Shown one piece after another: positions 1 through 7,814 of a DNA stretch of 64,000 nucleotides. The DNA comes from JBGTLA01 sp041744375 (lineage in GTDB: Bacteria; Actinomycetota; Acidimicrobiia; Spongiisociales; ZC4RG35): assembly GCA_041744375.1 (NCBI GenBank), contig JBGTLA010000079.1, positions 33,097 through 97,096 on the forward strand. Reading direction: 5' to 3'. The stretch's first letter is position 1. Every line of letters starts with the position of its first letter. A program made the translations under genes and the position numbers. Under the pieces are notes generated by a model. The model did not search any database and was not told the DNA's origin. It saw nothing but the letters and a program-made list of their open reading frames with translations.

Positions 1-671
1 CGGCCATGGTCGTGGTCGGAGACCCCAGCAGGGCAGAGGAGGCATCGACGTTGCTCGAAGGCGCCCGCGTGCTGGGCAACAACCGCGAGTATCGCTCCTA
101 CGCCGGAACCCGTCGGGGCGTCGAGATGGGGGTCATCTCCCACGGGGTGGGAGCTGCGGGAGCGGCGGTGTGCTTCGAAGATCTGTGTCGGGCGGGGGTG
201 ACCCGGATCGTGCGCGCCGGCACCGCCGGAGGGATGCAATCCCACGTCACGGCCGGAACCGTGGTGGTGGCTACCGCCGCCGTGCGCGACGACGGGTACT
301 CGCAAGGCGTCGTTCCTGTCCAATACCCAGCCGTGGCGGACCGCCATCTCACATCTGCCTTGGTGGAGGCGACGCCGGATGCCGTAGAGGGGGTAGTGCT
401 CACGTCATCGGTCTTCTACCCCCACGATGTGCTCGGCTCGGACCTCGCCCAATGGCAACGAGCGGGGGTCGTGGCCGTGGAGATGGAAGCCGCCGCCCTC
501 TTCGTGGTGGCGGCGCTGCACGGTGTGGCGGCCGGGGTGGTCCTCGCCATCGATGGGAACCCTATCGCCGACGAGGATGAGGACATGGCCGGATACGACC
601 CAAACCGTCGAGTCGTGAGAGCGGCCGTGGCCAGGGTCCTTGAGTCGGCCTTCGACTGTCTCACGCTCTGA
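1..671 (+). CDS. Nucleoside phosphorylase, 5' truncated by window edge
   Basis: This is a phosphorylase-superfamily enzyme (purine/uridine phosphorylase and MTAN fold) that would cleave the glycosidic bond of a nucleoside with phosphate. The frame is open to the left edge, and the first visible ATG (position 6) lies directly before the GDPSRAEE motif. That motif is the phosphate-binding 'GDP.R' loop normally found 15-25 residues inside the protein, so the true start is probably outside the window. A glycine-rich 'RAGTAGGM' segment near residue 72 and 'VAVEMEAAALF' near residue 155 match the catalytic and ribose-binding motifs of the family. The last motif contains the Met-Glu pair that contacts ribose. 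The base specificity cannot be read from the sequence. It converges with the EVE-domain gene that follows. A second phosphorylase (DeoD type) lies about 2.7 kb downstream and is only distantly similar. Confidence 0.85.
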   Translation, partial: AMVVVGDPSRAEEASTLLEGARVLGNNREYRSYAGTRRGVEMGVISHGVGAAGAAVCFEDLCRAGVTRIVRAGTAGGMQSHVTAGTVVVATAAVRDDGYSQGVVPVQYPAVADRHLTSALVEATPDAVEGVVLTSSVFYPHDVLGSDLAQWQRAGVVAVEMEAAALFVVAALHGVAAGVVLAIDGNPIADEDEDMAGYDPNRRVVRAAVARVLESAFDCLTL

Positions 672-695
672 TTCCGGACCGGACGGGCGCGTCGC

Positions 696-1163
696 TCAGT
701 GCCGCCGGTCTCGACGGGCGAGGGAGACGATGAACTCGTACTCTTCACGGCGGACCGGCTGCACCGACAAACGCGACCGGTTGAGGAGCACCATCTCGGA
801 CAACTCGGGATGCTGGCGCATCTCGTCGATCGAGACCATGCGGTCGAAGGTCTCGACGTGGGCGATGTCGACCATGAACCACCTCGGTTCCTCGGGTGTG
901 GACTTGGGGTCGAAGTATTTCGACTCGGGATTCCACGACGTGTGATCGGGATAGGCCTCTTTCACCACCTGCGCCAGCCCCACGACACCGGGAGGACGGA
1001 GTTGAGAGTGGTGATACAGGACCTTGTCGCCCACCTTCATCTCGTCACGCATGAGATTGCGAGCCTGGTAGTTACGGACCCCGTCCCAGTGGGTCGAACC
1101 ATCGACTTGCAAGTCCTCGATCGAGTAGGCGTCCGGTTCGGACTTCATCAGCCAATGTCGCAT
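696..1163 (-). CDS. EVE (PUA-like) domain protein
   Basis: This 155-residue protein is a stand-alone EVE domain, a fold related to PUA and YTH that binds modified bases in nucleic acid. It opens with the family hallmark 'WLMKSEPDAYS' at residues 4-14, followed by 'WDGVRNYQARNLMRDEM' around residues 27-43 and 'VLYHHSQ' near residue 48. The length matches single-domain bacterial EVE proteins of about 140-160 residues. The biological role of bacterial EVE proteins is poorly settled; roles in sensing modified DNA or RNA are proposed. It is transcribed divergently from the small SPOR-like gene, with 34 bases between the two starts. No partner restriction gene is adjacent. Confidence 0.9.
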   Translation of the reverse strand: MRHWLMKSEPDAYSIEDLQVDGSTHWDGVRNYQARNLMRDEMKVGDKVLYHHSQLRPPGVVGLAQVVKEAYPDHTSWNPESKYFDPKSTPEEPRWFMVDIAHVETFDRMVSIDEMRQHPELSEMVLLNRSRLSVQPVRREEYEFIVSLARRDRRH

Positions 1164-1197
1164 ACCCCGATTGTGGCAGGCCGGTACCCTGGCCCCG

Positions 1198-1377
1198 ATG
1201 CCCGAGGAGTGGTACTACTGCGTCGCCCACGACACCGTCGAGCCCAAGCACGGCTGCCGGGTCACCAATCGGCTCGGACCCTATCCGACCCGAGCCGAAG
1301 CCGCCCGAGCACTCGAGACCGTCGACCGCCGCAACGAGGAGTGGGAGGCCGACCCCCGGTGGGGAGATGAAGAGTGA
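1198..1377 (+). CDS. Small SPOR-like actinobacterial protein
   Basis: This 59-residue protein belongs to a short actinobacterial group with the pattern WYYC...LGPYPTRAEAARALE.....NEEWE. The pattern resembles the second half of a SPOR domain ('GPYpTraEAe.Al'). I chose the ATG at 1198 because it falls just before the conserved 'EEWYYC'. An in-frame TTG at 1171 would only add a poorly conserved leader. The gene overlaps the start region of the following frame but not its preferred ATG. Its function is unknown. As there is no signal peptide or membrane segment, direct peptidoglycan binding is doubtful. Confidence 0.7.
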   Translation: MPEEWYYCVAHDTVEPKHGCRVTNRLGPYPTRAEAARALETVDRRNEEWEADPRWGDEE

Positions 1378-1456
1378 CCGCAAGCTCCTCACGTTTCGCG
1401 ATGATCCGGGACCGATTCCACTTGCTTCTGTCTCATCCCGAACGTATGTTCGCGGC

Positions 1457-2194
1457 ATGGTCGACCCCCTTGCACTATTGGAGCGCCGCTACGGCACCCC
1501 AATAGCCGACGTGTCCATCGACCGTCTCAGGCTCCGGCTGGCCCGTAACCGAGAACAGCGCCGGTTCCTCGACACGCAGATTAAAGACCTGATCGCCGAG
1601 CGGGATCGACTGGCATCCGAGGACGAGCGCCTAGAGCTCACCCTCGCCACTGCCGCCGACGACGTCGCCCTGCGGGTTCGAATCGCCCAGCACGAGGGCT
1701 GGTCACCGCATCCCGTGATCGGTTATCGGATGTGGGAGATATGCGACGATCGGATATTGGGCGCCACCGGACATCTGTGGCCGGAACCGCACATGGAGGC
1801 AACCTGTGACCGGTCCCGTCCCAGCGACGACCTCCCTCACTCCGACTTCCCGTGCTCCCCGATCGGCCACGGATGTGGGATCTATGCAGCCTCCTCGCTC
1901 GGGCGGCTGGAACCGACCCGACCGTCCGGATGGGTTCTCGGCATCGTGCTCCTCACGGGCAAAGTGGTCGAGCACGACCACGGCTACCGGGCCGCCCGCG
2001 CCCGGGTGGCTGCCGTAGTCGCCCAACTCGAGGGTCGCCGGCTGGCCACAGCCGACATCGATGCATTGGGAGACCTATTCGCCTCCCCGGCACACACCAT
2101 CGGGCACAGAGGGGAACCAGCCGGGGGTTGGTACCACGCCGACCTGGTAGCAACGCTCGAAGACCTGGAGAGGAGCCTGGAGCCATGGACATAG
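1457..2194 (+). CDS. Hypothetical protein with coiled coil and Cys/His-rich centre
   Basis: This protein of 245 residues has an N-terminal arginine-rich helical segment (about residues 15-55) likely to form a short coiled coil. A central region follows with 'GYRMWEI', 'HMEATC' and 'HGCGIYAA', and then 'VVEHDHGYRAARA' near residue 175. Comparable regions ('C.CGIYA' followed by 'veHe.GyRAe.A') occur in many actinobacterial hypothetical proteins, but I know of no assigned function. The ATG at 1457 is preferred over one at 1367, because the 30 extra residues encoded upstream look non-conserved and overlap the previous gene. The conserved Cys and His residues could bind a metal, but this is only an inference. 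Confidence 0.7.
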   Translation: MVDPLALLERRYGTPIADVSIDRLRLRLARNREQRRFLDTQIKDLIAERDRLASEDERLELTLATAADDVALRVRIAQHEGWSPHPVIGYRMWEICDDRILGATGHLWPEPHMEATCDRSRPSDDLPHSDFPCSPIGHGCGIYAASSLGRLEPTRPSGWVLGIVLLTGKVVEHDHGYRAARARVAAVVAQLEGRRLATADIDALGDLFASPAHTIGHRGEPAGGWYHADLVATLEDLERSLEPWT

Positions 2195-2214
2195 GGAAGC
2201 AACGCCGGGTGATC

Positions 2215-2235
2215 GTCGTCGAGGTGGTCGACGAC
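2215..2235. terminator. Hairpin between convergent genes
   Basis: An eight-base perfect stem (GTCGTCGA / TCGACGAC) with a five-base loop sits in the 52-base gap between the hypothetical gene ending at 2194 and azlD ending at 2247. It could terminate both transcripts. No T-tract follows on either strand, so the call is tentative. Confidence 0.3.
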
Positions 2236-2246
2236 CTTCATTCGAC

Positions 2247-2567
2247 TCAGACAAATGCGCCGATCACCCACAGCGTGCCCATTCCGGCCACGAGCAGCCA
2301 CGGGATCGAGCGGGTACGCCACCCGACCGCTCCCCCTGTCCCCAGGGCGATCACTTCGACCCAGCCAACGCCCCCCTGGTCGGCACCACCGAAGAGGATC
2401 GATACCACCAGGGCCGCCAGCACCGACGGCGCCACGAAGCGAAGCGCCTGAAGAACCTGTGGCGACAGGTCCCGGTCAGCCAAGGAGAGGATGAAAATCG
2501 ACCGCATCAGATAGGTGCCCGCGCCTACGGATGCCGTGGCGATCAATCCCAGCCAGAAGACATTCAC
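2247..2567 (-). CDS. azlD: AzlD-type branched-chain amino acid exporter subunit
   Basis: This is a small hydrophobic protein of 106 residues with four predicted membrane segments. 'VGAGTYLMRSIFIL' near residues 14-27 is the AzlD family signature (G.yl.R..p). AzlD partners AzlC in export of branched-chain amino acids and analogues. The GTG start at 2567 overlaps the azlC stop as GTGA, which is the main reason for choosing it. A longer upstream reading in the same frame lies within azlC and is not credible. The pair forms one transcription unit with azlC first. Confidence 0.85.
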   Translation of the reverse strand: MNVFWLGLIATASVGAGTYLMRSIFILSLADRDLSPQVLQALRFVAPSVLAALVVSILFGGADQGGVGWVEVIALGTGGAVGWRTRSIPWLLVAGMGTLWVIGAFV

Positions 2568-3244
2568 GGGCGCCACCGCTGTGTCATGTACCCGGCCACC
2601 ACCCCCGAGAGCGCGCCGACCAGCAACCCGCCTCGATTCGGTATCCCCATCGTTGCCAAGGTCACCCCGGCGGCCACCACCGCCGCCGCCGCCGCCGGTG
2701 GCCCGTCGACGGCTCCGATGAGCAGTCCGAGGAAGAGGAGGGGCACGGCGAAGCCGAGTGCCCAGGACTCGGGGACCACCGGGCCCACCACCAACCCCAG
2801 GGCCACCGACACCTGCCACACGCTCCAGAATGTGAGGGCTGCCGACAGGTAGTAGCGCCGAAAGACATCGGGATCCGAATCGGTGCGCATCACCACGAGA
2901 GCGAACACCTGGTCCACCAAGAAATAGGGACCCAGATAGCGAAACCAGCGGGGCTGCAGCCCGAAGGCCGGTGCCAGGGCCGCCGAGTACATGAGATGGC
3001 GAGCCTGCACCACCCATCCGGCGGCGATCACCGCCAGGAGGCCCACTCCCGCTCCGCTCAGGGTCACCACCGTCAGCTGGGCGGCCCCACCGAATATCAG
3101 GCTCGATCCGGACCAGCCGACCAGGTCTGAAATCGAGGACTCGGATATCGCCAACCCCAACACCATCGCAAAGGGGATCACCGGCGTCAGGAGAGGCAAG
3201 GCGTCGACCATCCCACGACGTCGAGCGCTGTCGATCGAGAGCAT
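2564..3244 (-). CDS. azlC: AzlC-type branched-chain amino acid exporter
   Basis: This membrane permease of 226 residues has about six to seven hydrophobic segments. It contains 'PFAMVLGLAISES' near residue 25, 'GGAAQLTVVTL' near residue 50 and 'ARHLMYSAALAP' near residue 78. All are recognisable AzlC-family positions (G.aQ, and 'aRh..y...l' before the third helix). With AzlD it exports branched-chain amino acids or toxic analogues. The start is taken at the ATG at 3244. A second in-frame ATG at 3211 is also possible, and neither has a clear ribosome binding site. Translation into azlD is coupled by a GTGA overlap. Upstream lies the short repeated region 3256-3385. Confidence 0.85.
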   Translation of the reverse strand: MLSIDSARRRGMVDALPLLTPVIPFAMVLGLAISESSISDLVGWSGSSLIFGGAAQLTVVTLSGAGVGLLAVIAAGWVVQARHLMYSAALAPAFGLQPRWFRYLGPYFLVDQVFALVVMRTDSDPDVFRRYYLSAALTFWSVWQVSVALGLVVGPVVPESWALGFAVPLLFLGLLIGAVDGPPAAAAAVVAAGVTLATMGIPNRGGLLVGALSGVVAGYMTQRWRP

Positions 3245-3255
3245 CTTCGTACGGT

Positions 3256-3371
3256 AACGTCGACCGCTACCCGGGGTTCCAACCACCGCCCAGCGACGTT
3301 CGGAGCCCAAACCACCGACACGGGTGCAACGTCCACCGCTACCCGGGGTTCCAACCACCGCCCAGCGACGT
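3256..3371. repeat. Two 44-base direct repeats in intergenic DNA
   Basis: Bases 3256-3299 and 3328-3371 are identical at 43 of 44 positions (one G/C difference at the sixth base) and are spaced 72 bases apart. They lie between azlC and the deoD stop. Each copy contains 'acccggggtt'. No protein-coding role is visible. Confidence 0.85.
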
Positions 3372-3385
3372 CTCCAACCCCGGGT
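3341..3385 (-). terminator. Probable deoD terminator hairpin
   Basis: The 10-base arms ACCCGGGGTT (3341-3350) and AACCCCGGGT (3376-3385) are perfectly complementary around a 25-base loop. The hairpin starts 16 bases beyond the deoD stop codon. The left arm belongs to the second copy of the 44-base repeat. No T-tract is present, as is common in GC-rich genomes. Confidence 0.4.
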
Positions 3386-3400
3386 TGCGGCGATGCCGGC

Positions 3401-4120
3401 TCAGCCCATGAGGTCGCGACGGATCGCCTCCAGGGCCACCCGGACCATATCGTCGAAGGTCGTTTCCCGTTCCTCCGAGGACGTCTCCTCGCCCGCCAGG
3501 ATGTGATCCGACACCGTGAGGATGGTGAGGGCCCGCGCCCCCTTCTCCGACGCCACCCCGTAGAGGCCGGCCGCTTCCATCTCCACGGCCAGCACGCCCA
3601 TGTCCCTCATCCGCTCGAAGGCTCCCTCTTCGGGGTTATAGAAGAGATCCGCCGAGTGGACGTTTCCGACCCGAATGTCGACGCTTGCCTCCCCCGCCGC
3701 CTCGACCGCCGCTCGCAAGAGCTCGAAGTCGGCGGTGGCGGCAAAGTCATACCCCCCATACCGCACCCGGTTGACGCCGGAGTCGGTGCACGCCCCGATG
3801 GCGAGGATCACGTCTCGCAGGGCGAGGTCGGGTTGGAGGGCACCACACGAACCGACTCTGACGAGGCGCTCGACCCCGAACTGGGCGATCAACTCGGTGG
3901 CGTAGATCGAAGCCGACGGGATACCCATACCTGAACCCATCGTCGAGACGGGCATACCCTGGTACGTGCCCGTGTAGCCCAACATGTTGCGCACTGCCGT
4001 CACTTCTCGGACGTCGTCCAAGAAGGCCTCGGCGATGTGCTTGGCCCGCAACGGATCACCGGGCATGAGCACGGTGGGGGCGAAATCACCCATCTCAGCG
4101 GCGATGTGGGGGGTGGCCAT
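3401..4120 (-). CDS. deoD: Purine nucleoside phosphorylase, DeoD type
   Basis: This hexameric-type purine nucleoside phosphorylase releases a purine base and (deoxy)ribose-1-phosphate in the cytosol. The 239-residue length is typical. Visible motifs are 'MPGDPLRAKHIAE' (residues 19-31, phosphate-binding loop), 'GSGMGIPSASIY' (63-74), 'RVGSCGAL' (about 88-95), 'VEMEAAGLYG' (about 180-189) and the catalytic Asp in 'TVSDHI' (about 204-209). A strong ribosome binding site (AGAGGAG, six bases before the ATG) supports the start. The gene stands alone on the minus strand, with a candidate hairpin terminator after it. Confidence 0.95.
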   Translation of the reverse strand: MATPHIAAEMGDFAPTVLMPGDPLRAKHIAEAFLDDVREVTAVRNMLGYTGTYQGMPVSTMGSGMGIPSASIYATELIAQFGVERLVRVGSCGALQPDLALRDVILAIGACTDSGVNRVRYGGYDFAATADFELLRAAVEAAGEASVDIRVGNVHSADLFYNPEEGAFERMRDMGVLAVEMEAAGLYGVASEKGARALTILTVSDHILAGEETSSEERETTFDDMVRVALEAIRRDLMG

Positions 4121-4384
4121 GTCGTGCTCCTCTCTTCGTCCGTCAATTCTGGCAGTATCGCATCAGCACCGAGGGGACCCAGCCCGCCGTGGCTAGCACG
4201 ATCGAGCGGATGTCGCCGGGGAGTTGTCGGGACGGTATTGACCGCCCGGACATCGTTGCGTCTCGGGTGGAGGTCGGGTTCCGTCACGACATCGTTCGGA
4301 GGGGTTGTCGGAGGATCCCGGGGTGGCGGCCACGCAGTGTGATGTCTCCACCAGGCGGGTGAAGTCGGTCATCGAGTCAGTACG
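4121..4384. other. 264-base intergenic region upstream of deoD
   Basis: This stretch separates deoD from the secreted protease gene that ends at 4385 on the same strand. Only the deoD ribosome binding site is clear (reverse complement of about 4127-4133). Short open frames exist on both strands but have no recognisable content. I see no convincing hairpin or promoter. Confidence 0.5.
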
Positions 4385-6157
4385 TCAGTCGCCAAGGGCT
4401 CTCTTCATGAACGCCGCCATCGCCCCTCGCGTCACGGGATCGTTCGGGCAGAAGCGGTCGTTCGACGGAGGGTTGCAGCCACGGGTGATCCCCGCCGCCG
4501 CCAGGCGGGCGATGTCGTTCTCGAAGACATGGCCCGACGTGTCGGCGAAGGTGGCGCCCCCGCTGGTCAACCCCAAGGCCCGGGCCAAGAACGCCGCCAT
4601 TGCCCCTCTCGTCACGGGTTGGTCGGGACAAAAGCGCGTGTTGGCCGGGGGGTTGCAGCCACGGGTGATCCCCGCCGCCGCCAGGCGGGCGATGTCGTTC
4701 TCGAAGACATGGCCCGACGTGTCGGCGAAGGTGGCACCGGAGTCTGTGAGCCCGAGAGCACGAACCAGAAACGCTGCCATTGCCCCCCGCGTGACCGGGG
4801 CGTCGGGACAGAAGCGGTCGTTGACGGGTGGATTGCAGCCACGCGTGATCCCACTCGCCGCCAGCCATTCGATATCGCCTGCGAACACCGATCCAGAGGT
4901 ATCGGTGAAGCTAGGCAAATCGTCAAGTGGAGAAGGCTCGGGGATCGGCTGCGGGTCTGGTCCGATGGCAACAGAGAAGGACTGACCGGACACGCCTTCC
5001 ACAGTCACCGTCACCCCGCCTACCGAGCGGGTCTCTCCCGCCGAGATCACGTGAGGAAGCGGCTGGCTGTAATTGGCCTCATCGATCCAGTCGAACGGGA
5101 CGGCAGGAGAGGGAGTGGTTCTCCGGAAACCCGGCAGCCAATCGAAACTGCTCATGCACTCGAACTCGCTGGCGCACCGGTCGACGCGGTACACCTCCAC
5201 GCCGGCCCACGCCGCCGGCATCGGGTCGAATGTGGAGGGCACCCGGGCGGCCAAGGTGAAATAGCTGCTGCCCGAGCGGATGACCGCCATCTTGTGACCG
5301 GTGCCGCCCTGGGTGGCCAGGTTGAACAGGGCACCGCCGCCTGAGAACATGTACACCTCGTTCGGGTCGATCCATCCTGCGGCGTACAGGTTGATGGCAG
5401 CGGTCCCGTAGGGGTCGGGATAGCTTCCCCTCCCCGATCCGAAGGTCCCATAGTTGCCCGACATCACATCGGAAGCGACGTCGTACTCATCGGGGCCGAC
5501 TCCGGTGAACGAATGCGGCCACTGGATCATGTGACCGATCTCGTGAACCGCAGTCGTGTAAAAGGTCGATTGGGTGCCAACGAAGCCCGAGCGCGCATTT
5601 CCGTCCCGGTAGCTCTGCGAGCCGGCACAGGGTGTGAACCCGCACACGAACCCGGCGGAGGCGAAACCACCTGCACCACCGGTGAGATGGATGGCGCCGT
5701 TGGCAGAAGGGTCGGCATTGGCGCGCGAGTGGTCCCGGCACTGGCCGGCGGTCGATCCGGCGTCGCCGCGGGCGACGAACACCGGCTCGTAGCGGCCCCG
5801 TGACTGATGCAGGAACCACGGCCGCACATTGGCTTCGAGCTGGGCGGTCAAGGTGGCGGCGGAGGTGGACAGGCCGCAAGTCCACACCTCGAGTACATCC
5901 CTGCCCAGACTGTGATCACGGAGCGTGTCCACCCCACCGACGAGATCGAGGGGGTCCGAGGCCTGGGGAGCTATCGCCTCGCCCGGGTCACCGATATGGA
6001 CGACCACGTCGTCCACCATGAACACGGGGTGACTATCCAGAGTGGAAGGGTCGTTGGCTCCCGCCATCGTCGGGGCGGCCATCGCCGCGACGAGGGCTGC
6101 CACGAGGAGAAGCCGGCCCCACGACGAATGACCCTGCCTCACCGCGCGCTCGTTCAC
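4385..6157 (-). CDS. Secreted metzincin-like metalloprotease with three SLH repeats
   Basis: This is an exported protein of 590 residues. An N-terminal Sec signal peptide (arginine-containing n-region, then a hydrophobic core 'LLLVAALVAAMAA', about residues 17-30) is followed by a protease-like domain. It carries the zinc motif HEIGHMIQWPH (residues 205-215). This fits the HExxHxxxxxH spacing of metzincins, although the usual Gly is Gln. A candidate Met-turn 'DVMSG' (Met at about 232) follows. Residues about 413-590 form three 60-residue S-layer-homology units, each with 'GITRGCNPP', 'RFCP' and 'PVTRGAMAAF'. These should hold the protein at the cell surface. The GTG at 6157 is chosen because GAAGGGG lies six bases upstream; an in-frame ATG at 6199 is the alternative. 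Substrates are unknown. Confidence 0.85.
   Translation of the reverse strand: MNERAVRQGHSSWGRLLLVAALVAAMAAPTMAGANDPSTLDSHPVFMVDDVVVHIGDPGEAIAPQASDPLDLVGGVDTLRDHSLGRDVLEVWTCGLSTSAATLTAQLEANVRPWFLHQSRGRYEPVFVARGDAGSTAGQCRDHSRANADPSANGAIHLTGGAGGFASAGFVCGFTPCAGSQSYRDGNARSGFVGTQSTFYTTAVHEIGHMIQWPHSFTGVGPDEYDVASDVMSGNYGTFGSGRGSYPDPYGTAAINLYAAGWIDPNEVYMFSGGGALFNLATQGGTGHKMAVIRSGSSYFTLAARVPSTFDPMPAAWAGVEVYRVDRCASEFECMSSFDWLPGFRRTTPSPAVPFDWIDEANYSQPLPHVISAGETRSVGGVTVTVEGVSGQSFSVAIGPDPQPIPEPSPLDDLPSFTDTSGSVFAGDIEWLAASGITRGCNPPVNDRFCPDAPVTRGAMAAFLVRALGLTDSGATFADTSGHVFENDIARLAAAGITRGCNPPANTRFCPDQPVTRGAMAAFLARALGLTSGGATFADTSGHVFENDIARLAAAGITRGCNPPSNDRFCPNDPVTRGAMAAFMKRALGD
4470..4735 (-). repeat. 86-base identical segments within SLH coding repeats
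   Basis: Bases 4470-4555 and 4650-4735 are identical over 86 bases and exactly 180 bases apart. They encode the same part of the second and third S-layer-homology units. A more diverged first unit lies at about 4830-4915. The identity at synonymous positions indicates recent tandem duplication or gene conversion. Confidence 0.9.
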
Positions 6158-6170
6158 ACCCAACCCCTTC
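6158..6170 (-). promoter_or_regulatory. Ribosome binding site that sets the protease start
   Basis: On the minus strand GAAGGGG (6170-6164) is followed by six bases and then GTG. This favours the GTG at 6157 over the upstream ATG at 6199. Confidence 0.6.
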
Positions 6171-6281
6171 TCTAGAGAAGTCCCTCTCCGGTTGCACATG
6201 ATGGAGCGAGCTGGTCGCCGGCGCAACCCTCGCCTTTGGGTCTTTCGACCTCTCTGTTCTCCGGAGGCCATACTCGCCGGT

Positions 6282-6782
6282 ATGAGCAACGAGATCTACG
6301 ACTTCATACTCGGCCTGCGAGCCATCCGCAGCTACGAGCCCCGCCCACTGGCCACCGACGACCTGGAGGCGATTCTCGAGGCTGCCCGTTGGACCGGGAG
6401 CTCCAAGAACCGCCAGAACTGGTCGTTCGTGGTCGTCAGCGAGCCTGCCCAGCTAGAGGCATTAGCCGCCTGCGGGGACTTCACCGGGCCGGTGCGGGCC
6501 TCGTCGGCCACGATCGTCATCGTCCAAGAGCCCCACGGATACGAGTTCGACAGCGGCCGCGTGGCCCAGAACATGATGCTGGCTGCCAAGGCGATCGGAG
6601 TGGTGTCGTGTCCCATCACGCTACACCGCCACGAGCAGGCAGCCCAGGTGCTGGCGCTGCCCCCGGACAGGAAGGCCCGTTACGCAGTGGCTTTCGGCTA
6701 TCCCGGGCCAGACTCCGAACCGAGGCGCATGGGGGGACGCCGCTCCACCCACGAACTGGTCCATCACCAACGTTACGGATGA
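6282..6782 (+). CDS. Nitroreductase family protein
   Basis: This FMN-dependent oxidoreductase of the nitroreductase fold has 166 residues, somewhat short for the family. The N-terminal 'LGLRAIRSYEPRPL' (residues 9-22) matches the FMN phosphate-binding 'RRSiR.f' motif. 'ILEAARWTGSSKNRQNWSF' (about 30-48) matches the 'A..apS..N.QpW.f' motif. A Gly-rich C-terminal 'FGYPGP' near residue 142 is also typical. The substrate is unknown; such enzymes reduce nitro compounds or quinones with NAD(P)H. The ATG at 6282 is chosen because homology begins there. The 30 residues upstream in frame overlap the promoter of the divergent protease gene. Confidence 0.85.
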   Translation: MSNEIYDFILGLRAIRSYEPRPLATDDLEAILEAARWTGSSKNRQNWSFVVVSEPAQLEALAACGDFTGPVRASSATIVIVQEPHGYEFDSGRVAQNMMLAAKAIGVVSCPITLHRHEQAAQVLALPPDRKARYAVAFGYPGPDSEPRRMGGRRSTHELVHHQRYG

Positions 6783-6884
6783 GCCCGGCTGGAGCCCGGC
6801 TTCTCTCGCGCCGGGTGTGGCTGCCCGGCTGAGTGACTTCAATCGGTTCCTGATGTGTCGGAGGCCGCCGGTACCGTGTCTTCG

Positions 6885-7814
6885 ATGTCCTCAGTTCCAC
6901 TCGTCGAGGCGCGCGGCCTCACCAAGCGCTTTGGTGACTTCGTCGCCGTCGATGGGGTCGACTTCGAGATCCGCCCCGGGGAGGCGTTTGGGTTCCTGGG
7001 TCCCAATGGGGCCGGCAAGACGTCCACCATGAAGATGATCACCACGGTCAGTCCCATCACGGCGGGGGAAATGACCGTCTTCGGGCTCGATCCCGCCACC
7101 GACGGCCCCTCCATCCGCAGCCGTCTCGGCGTGGTCCCCCAAGAGGACAACCTCGACCAGGAGCTCTCGGTGGCGGAGAACCTGTACATCTACGGTCGCT
7201 TCCACGACGTGCCCAAGCCGATCATCAGGGCGCGAATCGATGAGTTGTTGGACTTCGCCCAACTCGAAGAGCGGCGAAACAGCACCGTGGAATCCCTCTC
7301 CGGAGGTATGAAACGACGGCTGACGATTGCCCGGGCCCTCATCAACGAGCCGACGCTCGTCATCTTGGACGAGCCGACCACCGGACTCGATCCCCAGGCT
7401 CGTCACATCCTCTGGGACCGTCTCTACCGGCTCAAGCAGGAGGGCGCCACTCTCATCATCACCACTCACTACATGGATGAGGCGGAGCAGCTGTGCGACC
7501 GCTTGGTGATCATGGACAAGGGCCGGATCGCCGCCGAGGGATCTCCCTCCGAGCTCATCGAACAGTACGCCACGCGTGAGGTCGTGGAGCTGCGCTTCGC
7601 CCCGGAGACCGGCGCCAAAGGCTTGGAGCGGCTCGACGGATCGGTCGAGAGGATGGAGGCGCTGACCGACCGGGTGTTGCTGTACACCAACGATTCCAAC
7701 GCCCTCGTCTCGCTCATCTACGACAGCAAGATCGAGTACGTGCAGCGACTCACCCGCCGCTCGACCCTCGAAGACGTGTTCTTGCATCTCACCGGCCGGA
7801 GGCTGATCGACTGA
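6885..7814 (+). CDS. ABC-2 type exporter, ATP-binding subunit
   Basis: This ABC ATPase of 309 residues is of the DrrA/NodI class. The Walker A motif is 'GPNGAGKTST' (about residues 41-50), the Q-loop 'VVPQEDNLDQEL', the signature 'ESLSGGMKRRLTIARAL', the Walker B 'LVILDEPTTGLDP', and the H-loop 'ITTHYMDEAEQLC'. The C-terminal 80 residues are the usual DrrA-type extension. The site looks fully active. It starts a three-gene operon with two ABC-2 permeases, and the stop overlaps the next ATG by one base. The start is uncertain: ATG 6885, GTG 6876 and ATG 6855 are in frame, and a GGAGG lies at 6860-6864. The cargo is unknown (drug, lipid or polysaccharide). Confidence 0.9.
   Translation: MSSVPLVEARGLTKRFGDFVAVDGVDFEIRPGEAFGFLGPNGAGKTSTMKMITTVSPITAGEMTVFGLDPATDGPSIRSRLGVVPQEDNLDQELSVAENLYIYGRFHDVPKPIIRARIDELLDFAQLEERRNSTVESLSGGMKRRLTIARALINEPTLVILDEPTTGLDPQARHILWDRLYRLKQEGATLIITTHYMDEAEQLCDRLVIMDKGRIAAEGSPSELIEQYATREVVELRFAPETGAKGLERLDGSVERMEALTDRVLLYTNDSNALVSLIYDSKIEYVQRLTRRSTLEDVFLHLTGRRLID

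Noticed and set aside
2247..3017. A 256-residue extension of azlD
   Set aside because: The extra N-terminal part lies inside azlC in another frame and is Gly/Arg-rich shadow sequence. The GTGA overlap at 2564-2567 gives the natural start.
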